DNA from: an uncultured Muribaculaceae bacterium
Lineage (GTDB): Bacteria > Bacteroidota > Bacteroidia > Bacteroidales > Muribaculaceae
Assembly: GCA_910588035.1 (NCBI GenBank)
Contig: CAJUPY010000009.1
Span: 20,659-84,658, forward strand
Direction: 5' to 3'
Length of the DNA stretch: 64,000 nucleotides
A program made the translations under genes and the position numbers. The notes beneath the pieces were generated by a model that had not been told where the DNA came from, did not search any database, and worked only from the letters and a program-made list of their open reading frames with translations. Below, in pieces: positions 1 to 8,747 of this stretch; positions within the stretch are counted from its first letter, which is position 1, and every line of letters begins with the position of its first letter.

Positions 1-144
1 AGCCGTATGCTCAGTTTGATTTTCGCCGGCATTGACCGTGAGTTCGCCGATCACCACACCGAGATCGCCAAGTGTCAGATGTCGGCTCTGCGCGAACGGT
101 TTGCCGACGCGCTGGCCGCCTCTTCGCCACAGACGGTGAAATAA
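1..144 (+). CDS. C-terminal end of an unrecognised protein (5' truncated by window)
   Basis: An open frame runs from base 1 to a TAA at 142-144, giving the last 47 residues, which begin SRMLSLIFAGIDREF and end SSPQTVK. The codon use is normal for the region, and a strong hairpin follows directly, so this is probably a true gene end. The fragment is helical and charged but too short for me to assign a family. It converges on slyD across the hairpin at 149-184. Confidence 0.55.
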   Translation, partial: SRMLSLIFAGIDREFADHHTEIAKCQMSALRERFADALAASSPQTVK

Positions 145-148
145 AAAA

Positions 149-184
149 CCATGATGCAACGTGATAAAGCATGTTGCATCATGG
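149..184. terminator. Bidirectional hairpin terminator between convergent genes
   Basis: CCATGATGCAAC (149-160) pairs perfectly with GTTGCATCATGG (173-184) around a 12-nt loop. T-rich sequence follows on the plus side (ttaatttttt) and A-rich sequence precedes it (ataaaaaa), giving U-tracts in both directions. It ends the truncated plus-strand gene and slyD. The stem resembles a second hairpin at 32510-32547. Confidence 0.75.
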
Positions 185-208
185 TTAATTTTTTATCTGA
201 CTGAATTA

Positions 209-793
209 TCAGTGGCAGCCTTCGCCACAACCGCCGTTGCAGCCGCAGCTTCCTTCGCCACAATCGCCGCCGTGGTGGTCTCCACAGCCACAGCCACAGC
301 CGCGTTCAGCGGGCTGCAGTTCTTCGGCAGTGGCATCGCGAACTTCGAGAATCTGGCCTTTGAAGCGCACATCCTTGCCCGCGAGGGGGTGATTGAAGTC
401 CATCATCACTTTCTCGGGGGTTATTTCCTTGACAACGCCGTTGATGCGGAATCCGTCGGCTGTCATCATCGGCACCACGGCACCGACCTTGATCATCTCG
501 TCGTCAAATTTACCGTCGACGACGAAGATGTCGCGGTCGAGCTCGGCGATCTGCTCGTGATCGTAGGGACCGAAAGCTTCGTCGGCTTTTACTGTGACGT
601 CAAATTTGCCGCCTTTCTCAAGTCCGTCGATCGCTTGCTCGAGAGGCCTGATCATGCCGGCAGTCATGCCGAACACGATTTTCTCAGGATCTTTAGGATC
701 TGTCTGGTGAACGAGAGTCTCGGTGCCGTCTTCGTTGACACGATAGAGGTCATAGGACATCTCGACATATTTTCCGGGTTGAATTTTTTCCAT
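209..793 (-). CDS. slyD: FKBP-type peptidyl-prolyl isomerase SlyD
   Basis: The 194-aa protein has the SlyD layout. A split FKBP domain (about residues 5-65 and 125-150) surrounds an insert-in-flap chaperone domain, with the family motifs GMIRPLEQAIDG and DFNHPLAGKD. The tail from about residue 164 is packed with Cys and His (CGCGCGDHHGGDCG and similar), the nickel/zinc-binding tail of SlyD. SlyD catalyses prolyl cis-trans isomerisation in the cytoplasm and acts as a folding and metallo-chaperone. The length matches the family. It is separated from tsaB by 82 bases and may have its own promoter. Confidence 0.93.
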   Translation of the reverse strand: MEKIQPGKYVEMSYDLYRVNEDGTETLVHQTDPKDPEKIVFGMTAGMIRPLEQAIDGLEKGGKFDVTVKADEAFGPYDHEQIAELDRDIFVVDGKFDDEMIKVGAVVPMMTADGFRINGVVKEITPEKVMMDFNHPLAGKDVRFKGQILEVRDATAEELQPAERGCGCGCGDHHGGDCGEGSCGCNGGCGEGCH

Positions 794-875
794 TATGATA
801 GTGTTTTTAATTTGTTATGCTATTGTTATAGACAAATACCGTGCCAAAAAGTTGTGTTAAATAAGGCTATTCGTC

Positions 876-1565
876 TCAGAACAGTTTCTTGGGCTTGGTT
901 GCCTGGAACTCCTTGAGGTAGTTGGGGGTGGAATAGGCCAGGTCGAGGAACTCGCGGCGGGCGAACGACCGCTCGGCCAGGGCGACCATGTCGGTTGCCA
1001 TAGGCACAATGTCGGCGATGAAACGCGCGTTGGGGTGGGAGATGACATCACGTGCTTTGTCGCTGCCGTTGCCGAAAAACATCACGGGCGACCGGTCGAG
1101 CCATTTGTCGTAGCTCGACGGCTCGAGAATCAGCGGTGTCGGTTTGACAAGTTCATTGAGCCCGAGGTCATAAATGGCGGTGTAGACCTCCATGCGGCGG
1201 GCATCGAGCATCGGGGCGTAGAGCGCGTCGGGATCTGTGTCGGGACGGAACATGACGGCGACGCTCATCAGCTGGAGTGTGTCGACTCCGATGAGCGGAA
1301 CCGACAGTGCGTAGGCCAGACCCTTGGCTTCTGACAGACCGATTCTCAAGCCGGTGTAGCTGCCGGGTCCCATGCTGACCGCCACCGCTTCGAGCGACAT
1401 CTCGCGCTCGGCCGCGAAGTCGAGACATGCCTTGATATATCCGCTGAGCAAAGTCGCGTGGTTGTGGCCGTCGAAGTTTTCATAGTGACACAAAATCATT
1501 CCTTCGGCCGAAAGGGCGACCGAGCAGACGTTGGTTGAGGTTTCGATGTTGAGAATTACTGCCAT
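876..1565 (-). CDS. tsaB: tRNA threonylcarbamoyladenosine biosynthesis protein TsaB
   Basis: The 229-aa protein has the ASKHA-fold start ILNIETSTNVCSVAL and the diagnostic GPGSYTGLRIGL motif (about residues 66-77) of TsaB. In the family, TsaB partners TsaD and TsaE to transfer the threonylcarbamoyl group to A37 of ANN-decoding tRNAs; it is the non-catalytic paralogue of TsaD. The length is normal. TsaD and TsaE are not in this window. A TATTTTTG -7 element lies just upstream at 1589-1596 on the minus strand. Confidence 0.94.
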   Translation of the reverse strand: MAVILNIETSTNVCSVALSAEGMILCHYENFDGHNHATLLSGYIKACLDFAAEREMSLEAVAVSMGPGSYTGLRIGLSEAKGLAYALSVPLIGVDTLQLMSVAVMFRPDTDPDALYAPMLDARRMEVYTAIYDLGLNELVKPTPLILEPSSYDKWLDRSPVMFFGNGSDKARDVISHPNARFIADIVPMATDMVALAERSFARREFLDLAYSTPNYLKEFQATKPKKLF

Positions 1566-1588
1566 TGGGAATATAACTTATTAAACTG

Positions 1589-1596
1589 CAAAAATA
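1589..1596 (-). promoter_or_regulatory. Candidate Bacteroides-type -7 element for tsaB
   Basis: Read on the minus strand this is TATTTTTG, a full match to the Bacteroidota -7 consensus TAnnTTTG, 24 bases ahead of the tsaB start. No good -33 TTTG is seen at the right distance, so confidence is moderate. Confidence 0.45.
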
Positions 1597-1621
1597 CTGA
1601 AAATAATCTGTCGGCAGCTGA

Positions 1622-2248
1622 TTAACCCGGCAAATTTTTGAAAAAGAAAATCGCGACGGCAATCAAAACCGACAACACGATGATCACCGGCACACGATAT
1701 TTCCACGGATTCAACCTGCGGTCGAGCTGCCGTAGCTGCCTTTTCCAGGTTGTCTTCGACTGTCTTATCTTTTTCTTCTCATCTTTGGCCGCTTGTCTGA
1801 CTCTCTCGATCAGTTGGCGGCGGTCGGTGAGAAATGTCTTTCTGATTGACGCGACATCTTTACAGGCGTCAATGGCGGCGGCAAACGTGTCGCCGGTCTT
1901 GGTCAGGGCGGCGAGATCAGAGGCGTGGGTCATGCACTCATAGACGGCGATCAGGTGGAGAGACCGTGCGGAGATGAGCGATATGATTGTTTTCTGATAT
2001 TTCTTCAGATCATGGTTCGCAAGGCCTTCGACAGCCTCCCTGGCATTGGCGACGAGGTTCATTGTTTCCCATGTCGAGTCCGGCAAGGCAGCTCTCTCGA
2101 TGTCGTTGAGGGCTTGCAGAAGCACACTGTCGGTCTCGTCTGAGACATTCTCCCCGAGCAAGGGTGCTATTTTCTGTTCTCCGTCAATTGTCGGGAATCG
2201 GCCTATGTCGCTTACCGGTCTGGCGTTATGGATTTCAGAATGGCCCAT
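1622..2248 (-). CDS. Hypothetical protein with C-terminal transmembrane anchor
   Basis: I do not recognise this 208-aa protein. Its first 130 residues are helical and mostly polar. Residues about 140-180 are strongly basic (KDEKKKIRQ, KRQLRQLDRR). A single hydrophobic helix at about 185-203 (VPVIIVLSVLIAVAIFFF) ends the protein, suggesting a tail-anchored inner-membrane protein facing the cytoplasm. It sits 3 bases after the TatD-like gene, so the two are probably co-transcribed. There is no catalytic motif. Confidence 0.75.
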   Translation of the reverse strand: MGHSEIHNARPVSDIGRFPTIDGEQKIAPLLGENVSDETDSVLLQALNDIERAALPDSTWETMNLVANAREAVEGLANHDLKKYQKTIISLISARSLHLIAVYECMTHASDLAALTKTGDTFAAAIDACKDVASIRKTFLTDRRQLIERVRQAAKDEKKKIRQSKTTWKRQLRQLDRRLNPWKYRVPVIIVLSVLIAVAIFFFKNLPG

Positions 2249-2251
2249 GAT

Positions 2252-2878
2252 TCATAGATTGAGAAAGGTTGATGTGTTTTTTGCTATCGTTTCGGTCATC
2301 TCTTCGGGCGATCTCTTGCAGGCGTAGGCTATGTCGGTGATAACCGCTTCAATCGGGTCGTCGCTCTCGTCGGTCTCGGCCAGCAACAGACGCGGGTCGA
2401 CCGAACACGGCACGTCGGCGTTGAAAAGCCGTCCGAGCGAGATGTAGATTCCGCGCCGTGACAGTTGTGTGGCTGTCACCGGATTACCCCTGAAACCGTG
2501 AATGGCCCATGGCGTAGTGGGGGAGAGTCTGCGGTGGAGGTTCAGAATGATGTCGGCTGATCTGACACTGTGAATTATGACCGGAAGATTAAGTTGTCGG
2601 GCAACCTCGACGTGGATGGTGAAGACACGCGACTGAATTTCTGCCGATGCGCCCCGCAGACGGTCGATGCCGGTCTCACCGATAGCGACGGCATTCAGGC
2701 TGACGGCTTTCTCGACAAGCCGGTCGGCGAGATCACAGGGCACTGCTGAGGTGTTCCACGGGTGAAGCCCGACCGAGACCGGAAATGGTGAGCCGGCAAA
2801 GTCAGCGTCAAGGTCGACGGCCGTCACCGCCCGCGGGCGAGGCACGCCGTGGTGATGTATGTCGAGAATCGGAGTCAT
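2252..2878 (-). CDS. TatD-family metal-dependent hydrolase (short form)
   Basis: The 208-aa protein starts with the metal-binding ILDIHHHG segment and keeps AIGETGIDR, PVIIHSVRSA and the late LLAETDESDD motif of the TatD deoxyribonuclease family. At 208 residues it is about 50 shorter than typical TatD. The second His of the PVIIH(C/S) segment region is weakly conserved, so activity is less certain. The family removes nucleotides from DNA ends or acts on related phosphoesters. It overlaps the end of yidD by 4 bases (ATGA). Confidence 0.82.
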   Translation of the reverse strand: MTPILDIHHHGVPRPRAVTAVDLDADFAGSPFPVSVGLHPWNTSAVPCDLADRLVEKAVSLNAVAIGETGIDRLRGASAEIQSRVFTIHVEVARQLNLPVIIHSVRSADIILNLHRRLSPTTPWAIHGFRGNPVTATQLSRRGIYISLGRLFNADVPCSVDPRLLLAETDESDDPIEAVITDIAYACKRSPEEMTETIAKNTSTFLNL

Positions 2879-3099
2879 GGAACCGGATCATATCCGCTTC
2901 CGCCCCACGGATGACAGCGGCCGATGCGTTTCAGTGCCAGCAGCAGACCGCGCAACGGTCCGTGGCGGCGTATCGCCTCGACTGCATATTGGCTGCATGT
3001 CGGGGTGAACCGGCATGACGGCGGAAACAATGGTGAGATGCAGAGTTGATAGAACCTGATCGGCAGAATCAGGATTGCTGACATCACTCGGCTGAACAT
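2875..3099 (-). CDS. yidD: Membrane protein insertion efficiency factor YidD
   Basis: The 74-aa protein carries the complete YidD signature: an amphipathic N-terminus (LPIRFYQLCISPLFPPSCRF), then FTPTCSQYAVEAI and the terminal CHPWGGSGYDPVP. YidD helps YidC insert proteins into the inner membrane. It overlaps the 3' end of rnpA by 16 bases; rnpA-yidD is a widely conserved pair. Confidence 0.95.
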   Translation of the reverse strand: MFSRVMSAILILPIRFYQLCISPLFPPSCRFTPTCSQYAVEAIRRHGPLRGLLLALKRIGRCHPWGGSGYDPVP

Positions 3100-3497
3100 G
3101 GTGGCTGGCCGTCTTTTCTGCCGGCGATTTTGGTGAGACAGCGCGTGACGGCACGCTCTATTGCGTGATATGGGGTCAGTTTGTCGGCGACATAGATAAA
3201 GGCGATGTCAAGAGGCCCGGCTGCCGTATCGAGCATGTCAAGACGGTTGAGGCGATATGCCTCGCGAATGCGCCGTCTGATCTTGACCCTGTCGACGGCA
3301 TGTCTCAGACGCCGTTTCGGCACTGAAATGAAAAATTTAGGTGTCTCGCGGTCGGCCTTGCGCGATTGGTTGATGCGCCAGACGACTCTGACCGGATAGA
3401 CAAGAGCCGACTCCACTCCCGGTTGCCTGGAGAAAAGAGCCTCGATGGCAATCAGTGAGCAGAGTTTGTTGGTTTTGTCGAGGGTGAGCCGTCTCAC
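3084..3497 (-). CDS. rnpA: Ribonuclease P protein component RnpA
   Basis: The 137-aa protein contains the RNase P protein motif VDRVKIRRRIREAYR (about residues 68-82), which binds the RNase P RNA, and a FFISVPKRRLRHAV strand-turn typical of the family. It assists the catalytic RNA in removing 5' leaders from pre-tRNAs. Its N-terminus is slightly longer than in Proteobacteria, as usual in Bacteroidota. It lies 10 bases after hemD and overlaps yidD, so the block is one transcript. Confidence 0.95.
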   Translation of the reverse strand: MRRLTLDKTNKLCSLIAIEALFSRQPGVESALVYPVRVVWRINQSRKADRETPKFFISVPKRRLRHAVDRVKIRRRIREAYRLNRLDMLDTAAGPLDIAFIYVADKLTPYHAIERAVTRCLTKIAGRKDGQPPCSAE

Positions 3498-3507
3498 GCT
3501 GTTGACT

Positions 3508-4257
3508 TTATTGGTTGTTTTCTGTCAGATAGAGGTCAAGAGCCGCTGTCATCGACGGTGTCTTGGGGTTGGGTGCCGAGAAGTCGAGGCGCAGTCCGGC
3601 ATCGGTCACGGCCTTGGCGGTGGCGGCTCCGAAGCAGCCTATTCTGATTTCTTTCTGATCGAAGTCGGGGAAATTTTTGAGCAGCGAGTCGATTCCGGCA
3701 GGGCTGAAGAACATCAGCATGTCGTAGTCAAACGCTTCTTCGGGGGTGAAGTCATTGCTGACGGTGCGATACATCACAGCCTTGGTATATTTCAGCTTGA
3801 TGTCGTCGAGGGCGTTGTGTTCATCTTTGTGGACATCGCTGACGGCATAAAGGAAAGTCTCTTTGGAGTGTTTGTTGATGTATTGCATCAGAACAGGGTC
3901 ATCGAGTTTTCCGTTTGACCCGTGAAAAATCTTGCGTTTGCGGTAGACAGTGTATTTCTGGAGATAGAGAGCGATTGCCTCTGTCGTGCAGAAATATTTC
4001 ATTGTGTCAGGAATGGAGATTCTCATCTCCTCACATATTTTGAAGAAACTGTCGATCGCGGTTTTTGCGGTAAAGATGATTGCCGTAAAATCTGGAATAC
4101 TGATTTTTTGCTGGCGAAATTCCTTTGCAGTGAGGGGCTCGACCTTGATAAACGGTCTGAAAACGATCTCGACGTCATGGCGGGCGGCGATGTCGTAGTA
4201 TGGCGATTTATCGTTAGACGGTTTCGGTTGTGAAACTAAAATTCTGTTGATTTTCAC
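3508..4257 (-). CDS. hemD: Uroporphyrinogen-III synthase HemD
   Basis: The 249-aa protein starts KINRILVSQPKP and has the two-lobed HemD pattern, with FTAIIFTAKTAIDSFF in the first lobe, and MLMFFSPAGIDSLL and GCFGAATAKAVTDAGL in the second. It closes hydroxymethylbilane to uroporphyrinogen III in tetrapyrrole synthesis. I chose a GTG at 4257 because Bacteroidota homologues begin at this point (xKIKxxLVSQPKP). The frame is open back to an ATG at 4299, which would add 14 unconserved residues and overlap the upstream gene. Sequence conservation in HemD is low, so context (DUF4271 upstream, rnpA downstream) supports the call. Confidence 0.86.
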   Translation of the reverse strand: MKINRILVSQPKPSNDKSPYYDIAARHDVEIVFRPFIKVEPLTAKEFRQQKISIPDFTAIIFTAKTAIDSFFKICEEMRISIPDTMKYFCTTEAIALYLQKYTVYRKRKIFHGSNGKLDDPVLMQYINKHSKETFLYAVSDVHKDEHNALDDIKLKYTKAVMYRTVSNDFTPEEAFDYDMLMFFSPAGIDSLLKNFPDFDQKEIRIGCFGAATAKAVTDAGLRLDFSAPNPKTPSMTAALDLYLTENNQ

Positions 4258-4288
4258 GCTTAAAAAAATTTCGTAGTAGGGTGGTTGT

Positions 4289-5074
4289 TCATAAAACAAG
4301 TTTACACAGAGCGGAGGCTTCTGCGTAAACTATAATTAACGGAATGATTTCAAGGGCACAAAGGTACAAAATAAAATAAAGCAAAGAGAAAAAATTACGG
4401 TAAAAAATTCTAAAACCCTTGATTATGAAGATTAATTTGGCCAGAATGAAGACAAAAAGTGCGGTTCCGACCATGAACGGGATTGCAGGATGATAGAACA
4501 TGGCTGTCAGGGCCGGAAATATCAGAATCAAGCCCAGAAGGGCCGACGAGACGGTGTAGCCTCTGATCCACAGTTGTGCGCCGACCGGGTCTGTGAAGGT
4601 CCAGCCCACGCAGCTGTAGGCTGCCAGAAGAAAGATGAAATAGCCCGACATCAGAAGTGACATCAGTCCGAGCGTGACTCTTAGCGCGTAGGCGTCGGGG
4701 GCAGTGCCTCCGGGATTGAAATGGAGATATGTCAGCAGGGCCTGCGCCGTGCAGAGCAACACGATAAGCAATATGATCGTGCGCGACTCGTTGGCCGTCG
4801 GATCGTCGAATGCGTTCTCTCGCCGGCGTGTGCCCCAGAGATCCTGGGTGATGTGGCTGAACATGCGGCGACATGAGCTGAAGTTGAACATCACAAGGGC
4901 TATGACGGCGAGCAGAATGCCGATCACGACAGGGTCGCGTGCCGCGTTGACGGTCAGCGGCTGAGGTGTGATTCCCTCACGCCACATCGCATCGACACTC
5001 GAGCAGGTTGACTGTTCGAGTGCCGATACGGGTGCCTCCGATTCGTGAGACTGATGATTGAATGGTGAAATCAT
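4289..5074 (-). CDS. DUF4271 integral membrane protein
   Basis: The 261-aa protein has a hydrophilic N-terminus of about 45 residues. It then has roughly six hydrophobic helices, including VVIGILLAVIALVMF, IILLIVLLCTAQALL, and a final LLYFILYLCALEIIPLIIV that matches the end of DUF4271 proteins. These are Bacteroidota inner-membrane proteins found directly upstream of hemD; function is unknown. It sits 9 bases downstream of ftsZ and could be read through from the dcw operon. Confidence 0.8.
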   Translation of the reverse strand: MISPFNHQSHESEAPVSALEQSTCSSVDAMWREGITPQPLTVNAARDPVVIGILLAVIALVMFNFSSCRRMFSHITQDLWGTRRRENAFDDPTANESRTIILLIVLLCTAQALLTYLHFNPGGTAPDAYALRVTLGLMSLLMSGYFIFLLAAYSCVGWTFTDPVGAQLWIRGYTVSSALLGLILIFPALTAMFYHPAIPFMVGTALFVFILAKLIFIIKGFRIFYRNFFSLLYFILYLCALEIIPLIIVYAEASALCKLVL

Positions 5075-5083
5075 CGGCCGTTG

Positions 5084-6427
5084 CTATTCGAAGCTGATCA
5101 CATTTCCGGCCAGCGGATTGCTGGGAGGATTGCCCTGGTTTGTGTTGTCGGTTTTTTCGGTGCGGGTCATTGACGACCTTATGTCATCGGCCACTTTTTT
5201 ATCGCGTTTGTAGGCCGGTGTGCGCTCGAGCATCTCAAGAATAGAGTCATCGTCCATTTGCTGAGGTGTCAGCACGATATAACGCTGGCGGTCGTTCTTG
5301 CGCTGCAGTTCTCCGATTTTTTCCTCGCCATATTCCGCGGCAAGGCGGCTGCCCGGTGAGACCGGAGCCGGCTGGTCTTCCATTCCCGGTTTCTGCTGAG
5401 CCCTGAAAACGCGTTTGTTCTGGCCGTCTTCATGAATCGTGATGTCAAAGCCGGCAGCCAGTATGGAGATCTTGACTTTGTTGCCGAGGGTCTCGTCAAA
5501 TGCCACACCCCAGATCACGTCGACACCGGGGTCGAGATTGCTCATGAACGAGGTAAGTTCGTCGGCCTCGGCCATTTTGAACGGCACCTCGGCCTTGGGG
5601 TCATAGTAGATGTTGAACAGCAGGTGTTTTGAGCTGAAGATGTCGCGGTCTTTGAGCAGCGGCGAGTTCAGTGCATCGTCGATAGCCTGGGTCACACGGT
5701 GCTCTCCTTCGCCATATCCGGTCGAGATGATCGCCGCACCTCCGTTTCTGAGAGTGGTGTCGACATCGTTGAAATCGAGGTTGATGTGTCCCTTGCAGGT
5801 GATCAGCTCCGAGATCGACCGGGCGGCGGTGGTGAGGGTGTCGTCGGCCTTGTGGAAGGCGTTCATGAAGTCGAGGTCTTTATATATCTCTGTGAGACGC
5901 TCGTTGTTGATCACAAGCAGAGCGTCGACATATTTGCTCATCTCGTCGGCACCGTCGAGAGCCTTCAGAATTTTGCGTTCGCTCTCGAAAAGGAACGGAA
6001 TGGTGACGATTCCGATTGTCAGCAGTCCGCGTTCCTTGGCGAGACGTGCGACAACGGGAGCTGCGCCCGTTCCTGTTCCGCCACCCATTCCGGCGGTGAT
6101 GAACACCATTTTGGTCTCATCGTCGAAAAGGCGGTTTATGTCTTCGGCACTTTCTTCAGCGGCCTTGCGGGCTACGTCGGGTTTGTTTCCGGCACCGCGT
6201 CCAAACGTCGTGTTGGGTCCGATCAACACACGTGTCGGCACGGGTGAATGGTTCAGTGCCTGCTTGTCGGTGTTGCAGACGACGAAAGAAACATTTCTGA
6301 TGCCTTGGGTATACATGTGGCTCACGGCATTGTTGCCGCCGCCACCCACACCTATGACTTTGATAATCGTTTCTTCTCTGGGGGTGGTGACGTAGTTTGT
6401 CGAGTCGTCTAAGTCTTGGATAGTCAT
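5084..6427 (-). CDS. ftsZ: Cell division GTPase FtsZ
   Basis: The 447-aa protein has IIKVIGVGGGGNNAV, the tubulin signature GMGGGTGTGAAPV (about residues 114-126) and the T7-loop region DFNDVDTTLRNGG. It polymerises into the division ring at mid-cell. The Bacteroidota-type C-terminal peptide appears as SILEMLERTPAYKRDKK. It is followed by about 45 polar residues ending GNVISFE, so the partner-binding peptide is not at the extreme C-terminus. It is the last gene of the dcw cluster, 12 bases after ftsA. Confidence 0.97.
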   Translation of the reverse strand: MTIQDLDDSTNYVTTPREETIIKVIGVGGGGNNAVSHMYTQGIRNVSFVVCNTDKQALNHSPVPTRVLIGPNTTFGRGAGNKPDVARKAAEESAEDINRLFDDETKMVFITAGMGGGTGTGAAPVVARLAKERGLLTIGIVTIPFLFESERKILKALDGADEMSKYVDALLVINNERLTEIYKDLDFMNAFHKADDTLTTAARSISELITCKGHINLDFNDVDTTLRNGGAAIISTGYGEGEHRVTQAIDDALNSPLLKDRDIFSSKHLLFNIYYDPKAEVPFKMAEADELTSFMSNLDPGVDVIWGVAFDETLGNKVKISILAAGFDITIHEDGQNKRVFRAQQKPGMEDQPAPVSPGSRLAAEYGEEKIGELQRKNDRQRYIVLTPQQMDDDSILEMLERTPAYKRDKKVADDIRSSMTRTEKTDNTNQGNPPSNPLAGNVISFE

Positions 6428-6439
6428 GATCGGTCAGAA

Positions 6440-7849
6440 TTATTTTTCGTCGTTGTCTTTATCGCTGTAGAAGTCGTCGTTGTCTTCGTTGAGGTAGTTC
6501 ATCACACGGCCTCTGATTATTTCAAGGAAAGATCTGCTCCTGGGCCGGTCAGACTTCCGGGAGTCGTTTTTCTTCTCGCTGCGGCGTGCGTGGGGATCGT
6601 CGTCATCATTCTCGAGGCTCGAGAAATCGTCGTCATCGTCCATGCCGATGCGCGAGACATTGTCGTCTCCGTCATCTTCGTCGGCCGGAGTCACCACAAC
6701 CGGAAATTCCACCGACTGTTTCGGCGGCAGTTTCGAGGCTATGGCCAAAAGCGAGATCACGTCGATCGAGTCGGTGGCGTTGACATGTTCCGACACTCTG
6801 ACGGGGCCGGTGACTGACCCGCGTCTGACTTTCATCTTGCTGTGGGTCGACAGAAGCTCGTTGAATCCGCGCAGTTTGGCACCGCCGCCGACGATCACGA
6901 TGCCCGAGGGCAGTTCGTCGGCCTTGACCGAGGCATATGTCAGCTGTTCGATTATGTTTGTGATTATCTCGCCTGCACGGGCGTTTATGTAGTTGTTGAT
7001 CTCGGTGTTGTCGAGACCTTCGAAAGTCGACTGAGACTCGAACCGGTTTGACGGGTCGACATCGCCTATCACCTTCTTGATTTCCTCTGCCCGCTTCTCG
7101 ACGCAGTTGAGGGCCGTGAGGTCGCGGGTGATGTTGCGCGAACCCATTGGAATCGTGGCGAGATATCTCAACGCGCCGTTCTTGTAGATAGAGACAGTCG
7201 TGGTCTCGGCCCCGAAGTCGACAAGCATGCACCCGAGATGTTTCTCCTCGTCGGTCAGAACAAGTGAGGCGATGGCGAGCTGGCGAATGACGTAACCGTT
7301 GATCGCGATCGGCAGACGCTCGGAGAACACGCGGTTCAGGTTATCTTTGAGCTGCGGACGGCAGTAGAGCATTGTAAGCTCGGCCTTGAGCTCGTCGGTG
7401 AATGTGCCGACCGGATTGCGCTGCGGCAGTGCCCCGACGACAAACTCGCGTGCGAGCACGGCCACGGTGTCGCGGTCGGGTACACCTGTGGCGCGGGCCT
7501 GTTCCTTGATCTGTCTGATCAGAGACTCTGTGATCTCGGTCTCGGTCGAGAACTTGCGCTCGATTGTCGTTTGCGACGACATCAGCGACTGCCCTCCGAG
7601 CGAGACGTAGCAACCTTTGATTTTGCCGGGAGAGAGGGCCGGACAAGCTTCCAGACGCGTCGCTATGCGTTGAATGCATTGGGCGACATCCTGTGCTTTG
7701 CGGATGCAGCCATAACGAACCGAGTCGACAAGCTGCTCTTCCTCGACTGCCAGAACGTTGAGTGTCCCTGAGGTGTCGACGACTCCGACGGCTCCCTTGA
7801 TTTTGGAACTGCCTATTTCAAATGCTACGATATATCTTTTGTCCGACAT
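6440..7849 (-). CDS. ftsA: Cell division actin-like protein FtsA
   Basis: The 469-aa protein has the actin-fold phosphate loops IVAFEIGSSKIKGAVG and LVDFGAETTTVSIY, the SHS2/1C domain between them, and the adenosine motif GIVIVGGGAKLRGF. FtsA anchors FtsZ to the membrane. After the ATPase core comes a highly acidic linker (DEDDGDDN, DDDDDFSSLENDDDD), then a basic stretch and the amphipathic helix SFLEIIRGRVMNYL, the likely membrane-targeting sequence. That helix lies about 20 residues from the end rather than at the terminus. Confidence 0.96.
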   Translation of the reverse strand: MSDKRYIVAFEIGSSKIKGAVGVVDTSGTLNVLAVEEEQLVDSVRYGCIRKAQDVAQCIQRIATRLEACPALSPGKIKGCYVSLGGQSLMSSQTTIERKFSTETEITESLIRQIKEQARATGVPDRDTVAVLAREFVVGALPQRNPVGTFTDELKAELTMLYCRPQLKDNLNRVFSERLPIAINGYVIRQLAIASLVLTDEEKHLGCMLVDFGAETTTVSIYKNGALRYLATIPMGSRNITRDLTALNCVEKRAEEIKKVIGDVDPSNRFESQSTFEGLDNTEINNYINARAGEIITNIIEQLTYASVKADELPSGIVIVGGGAKLRGFNELLSTHSKMKVRRGSVTGPVRVSEHVNATDSIDVISLLAIASKLPPKQSVEFPVVVTPADEDDGDDNVSRIGMDDDDDFSSLENDDDDPHARRSEKKNDSRKSDRPRSRSFLEIIRGRVMNYLNEDNDDFYSDKDNDEK

Positions 7850-7901
7850 TTTAGATTAGGGTGAAATATGTTGGGTTTTGTGTGATGTAATCTGTTTATA
7901 A

Positions 7902-8744
7902 TTATATGTGGTTGTTTGGGTCGGGAATCGTGTCGAGATAACCGAGATCGGTCTGAGTCTCCTCGTCGGCATCGAAAAGGTCGGCGGGCACCGGCCTGTC
8001 TTTCATGCGGCGCGTCGCGACGACTTGTCCCCTCCATTTAACAGACAAGGTGTCATAATAGTTCCAGCCTTTGACTTTCAAAACATCTTGATAGATTCTC
8101 ATCAGTCTGTGAATCTTGTCTTTGATCATCGTGGCGTCACCGAAATTTATGACATGTCCTGCAGTCATCGGATACAATATGATGTCATCGTTGCGGTCGA
8201 GTTCCACCGCTGTGATGAACGAGGCGAAATCGCGGTCGACATTCAGATAGTCGATAAGCGGCATGATCTTGCCGGTGACCGCCGAATCGCAGTTGTGGGT
8301 CATGATCACCGGAACATCGACATGGAAACGGTGGCTCGCTGTGAGACGTTTTCCGCTGCGGTTGATGTAGAACGATTTTCCGTCGGCGAAAATCCTTGCC
8401 ACGGGAACCATCGGCTTGACATCGACAACGACGCGCGAGGTTTTGCCGTGGTAGGTGTGATAGGCCGTGACATGCTCTATGTTGTCAAAAGTCTCGAGAT
8501 AGCGTTCGATCGCCTCCAGGTCGACGTCGCGCAACAGGCGTGCGGTGTCGGCCTTGTGGGCTTTCAGGTCTGCGAGAATATCTTCCGCGGTGATATAGGC
8601 ATGGGCTTCGCCGGAGACAATATTGACGCGCATGGGTCCCGCCACCTCGCCGGCCGCCACCTTGTTCGAGAAAAACAGCGACGCTCCGAGGTAGACTGCG
8701 AGCACCAGCGACAGGAGCATGTATGTCAGGGCTTTTCGGTCCAT
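7902..8744 (-). CDS. ftsQ: Cell division protein FtsQ/DivIB-like
   Basis: The 280-aa protein has a short cytoplasmic start, one transmembrane helix (ALTYMLLSLVLAVYLGASLFF) and a periplasmic part. The latter contains a POTRA-like segment (residues about 35-100) and a beta domain ending SVKWRGQVVATRRM. FtsQ links early and late divisome proteins. Sequence identity across phyla is low; the call rests on topology and on its position between murC and ftsA. Confidence 0.88.
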   Translation of the reverse strand: MDRKALTYMLLSLVLAVYLGASLFFSNKVAAGEVAGPMRVNIVSGEAHAYITAEDILADLKAHKADTARLLRDVDLEAIERYLETFDNIEHVTAYHTYHGKTSRVVVDVKPMVPVARIFADGKSFYINRSGKRLTASHRFHVDVPVIMTHNCDSAVTGKIMPLIDYLNVDRDFASFITAVELDRNDDIILYPMTAGHVINFGDATMIKDKIHRLMRIYQDVLKVKGWNYYDTLSVKWRGQVVATRRMKDRPVPADLFDADEETQTDLGYLDTIPDPNNHI

Positions 8745-8747
8745 CGG

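Noticed and set aside
161..916. A 251-codon plus-strand frame opposite slyD
   Set aside because: It is the antisense of slyD, a gene with clear family motifs. The translation is low in normal protein features, and no promoter or start context supports it.
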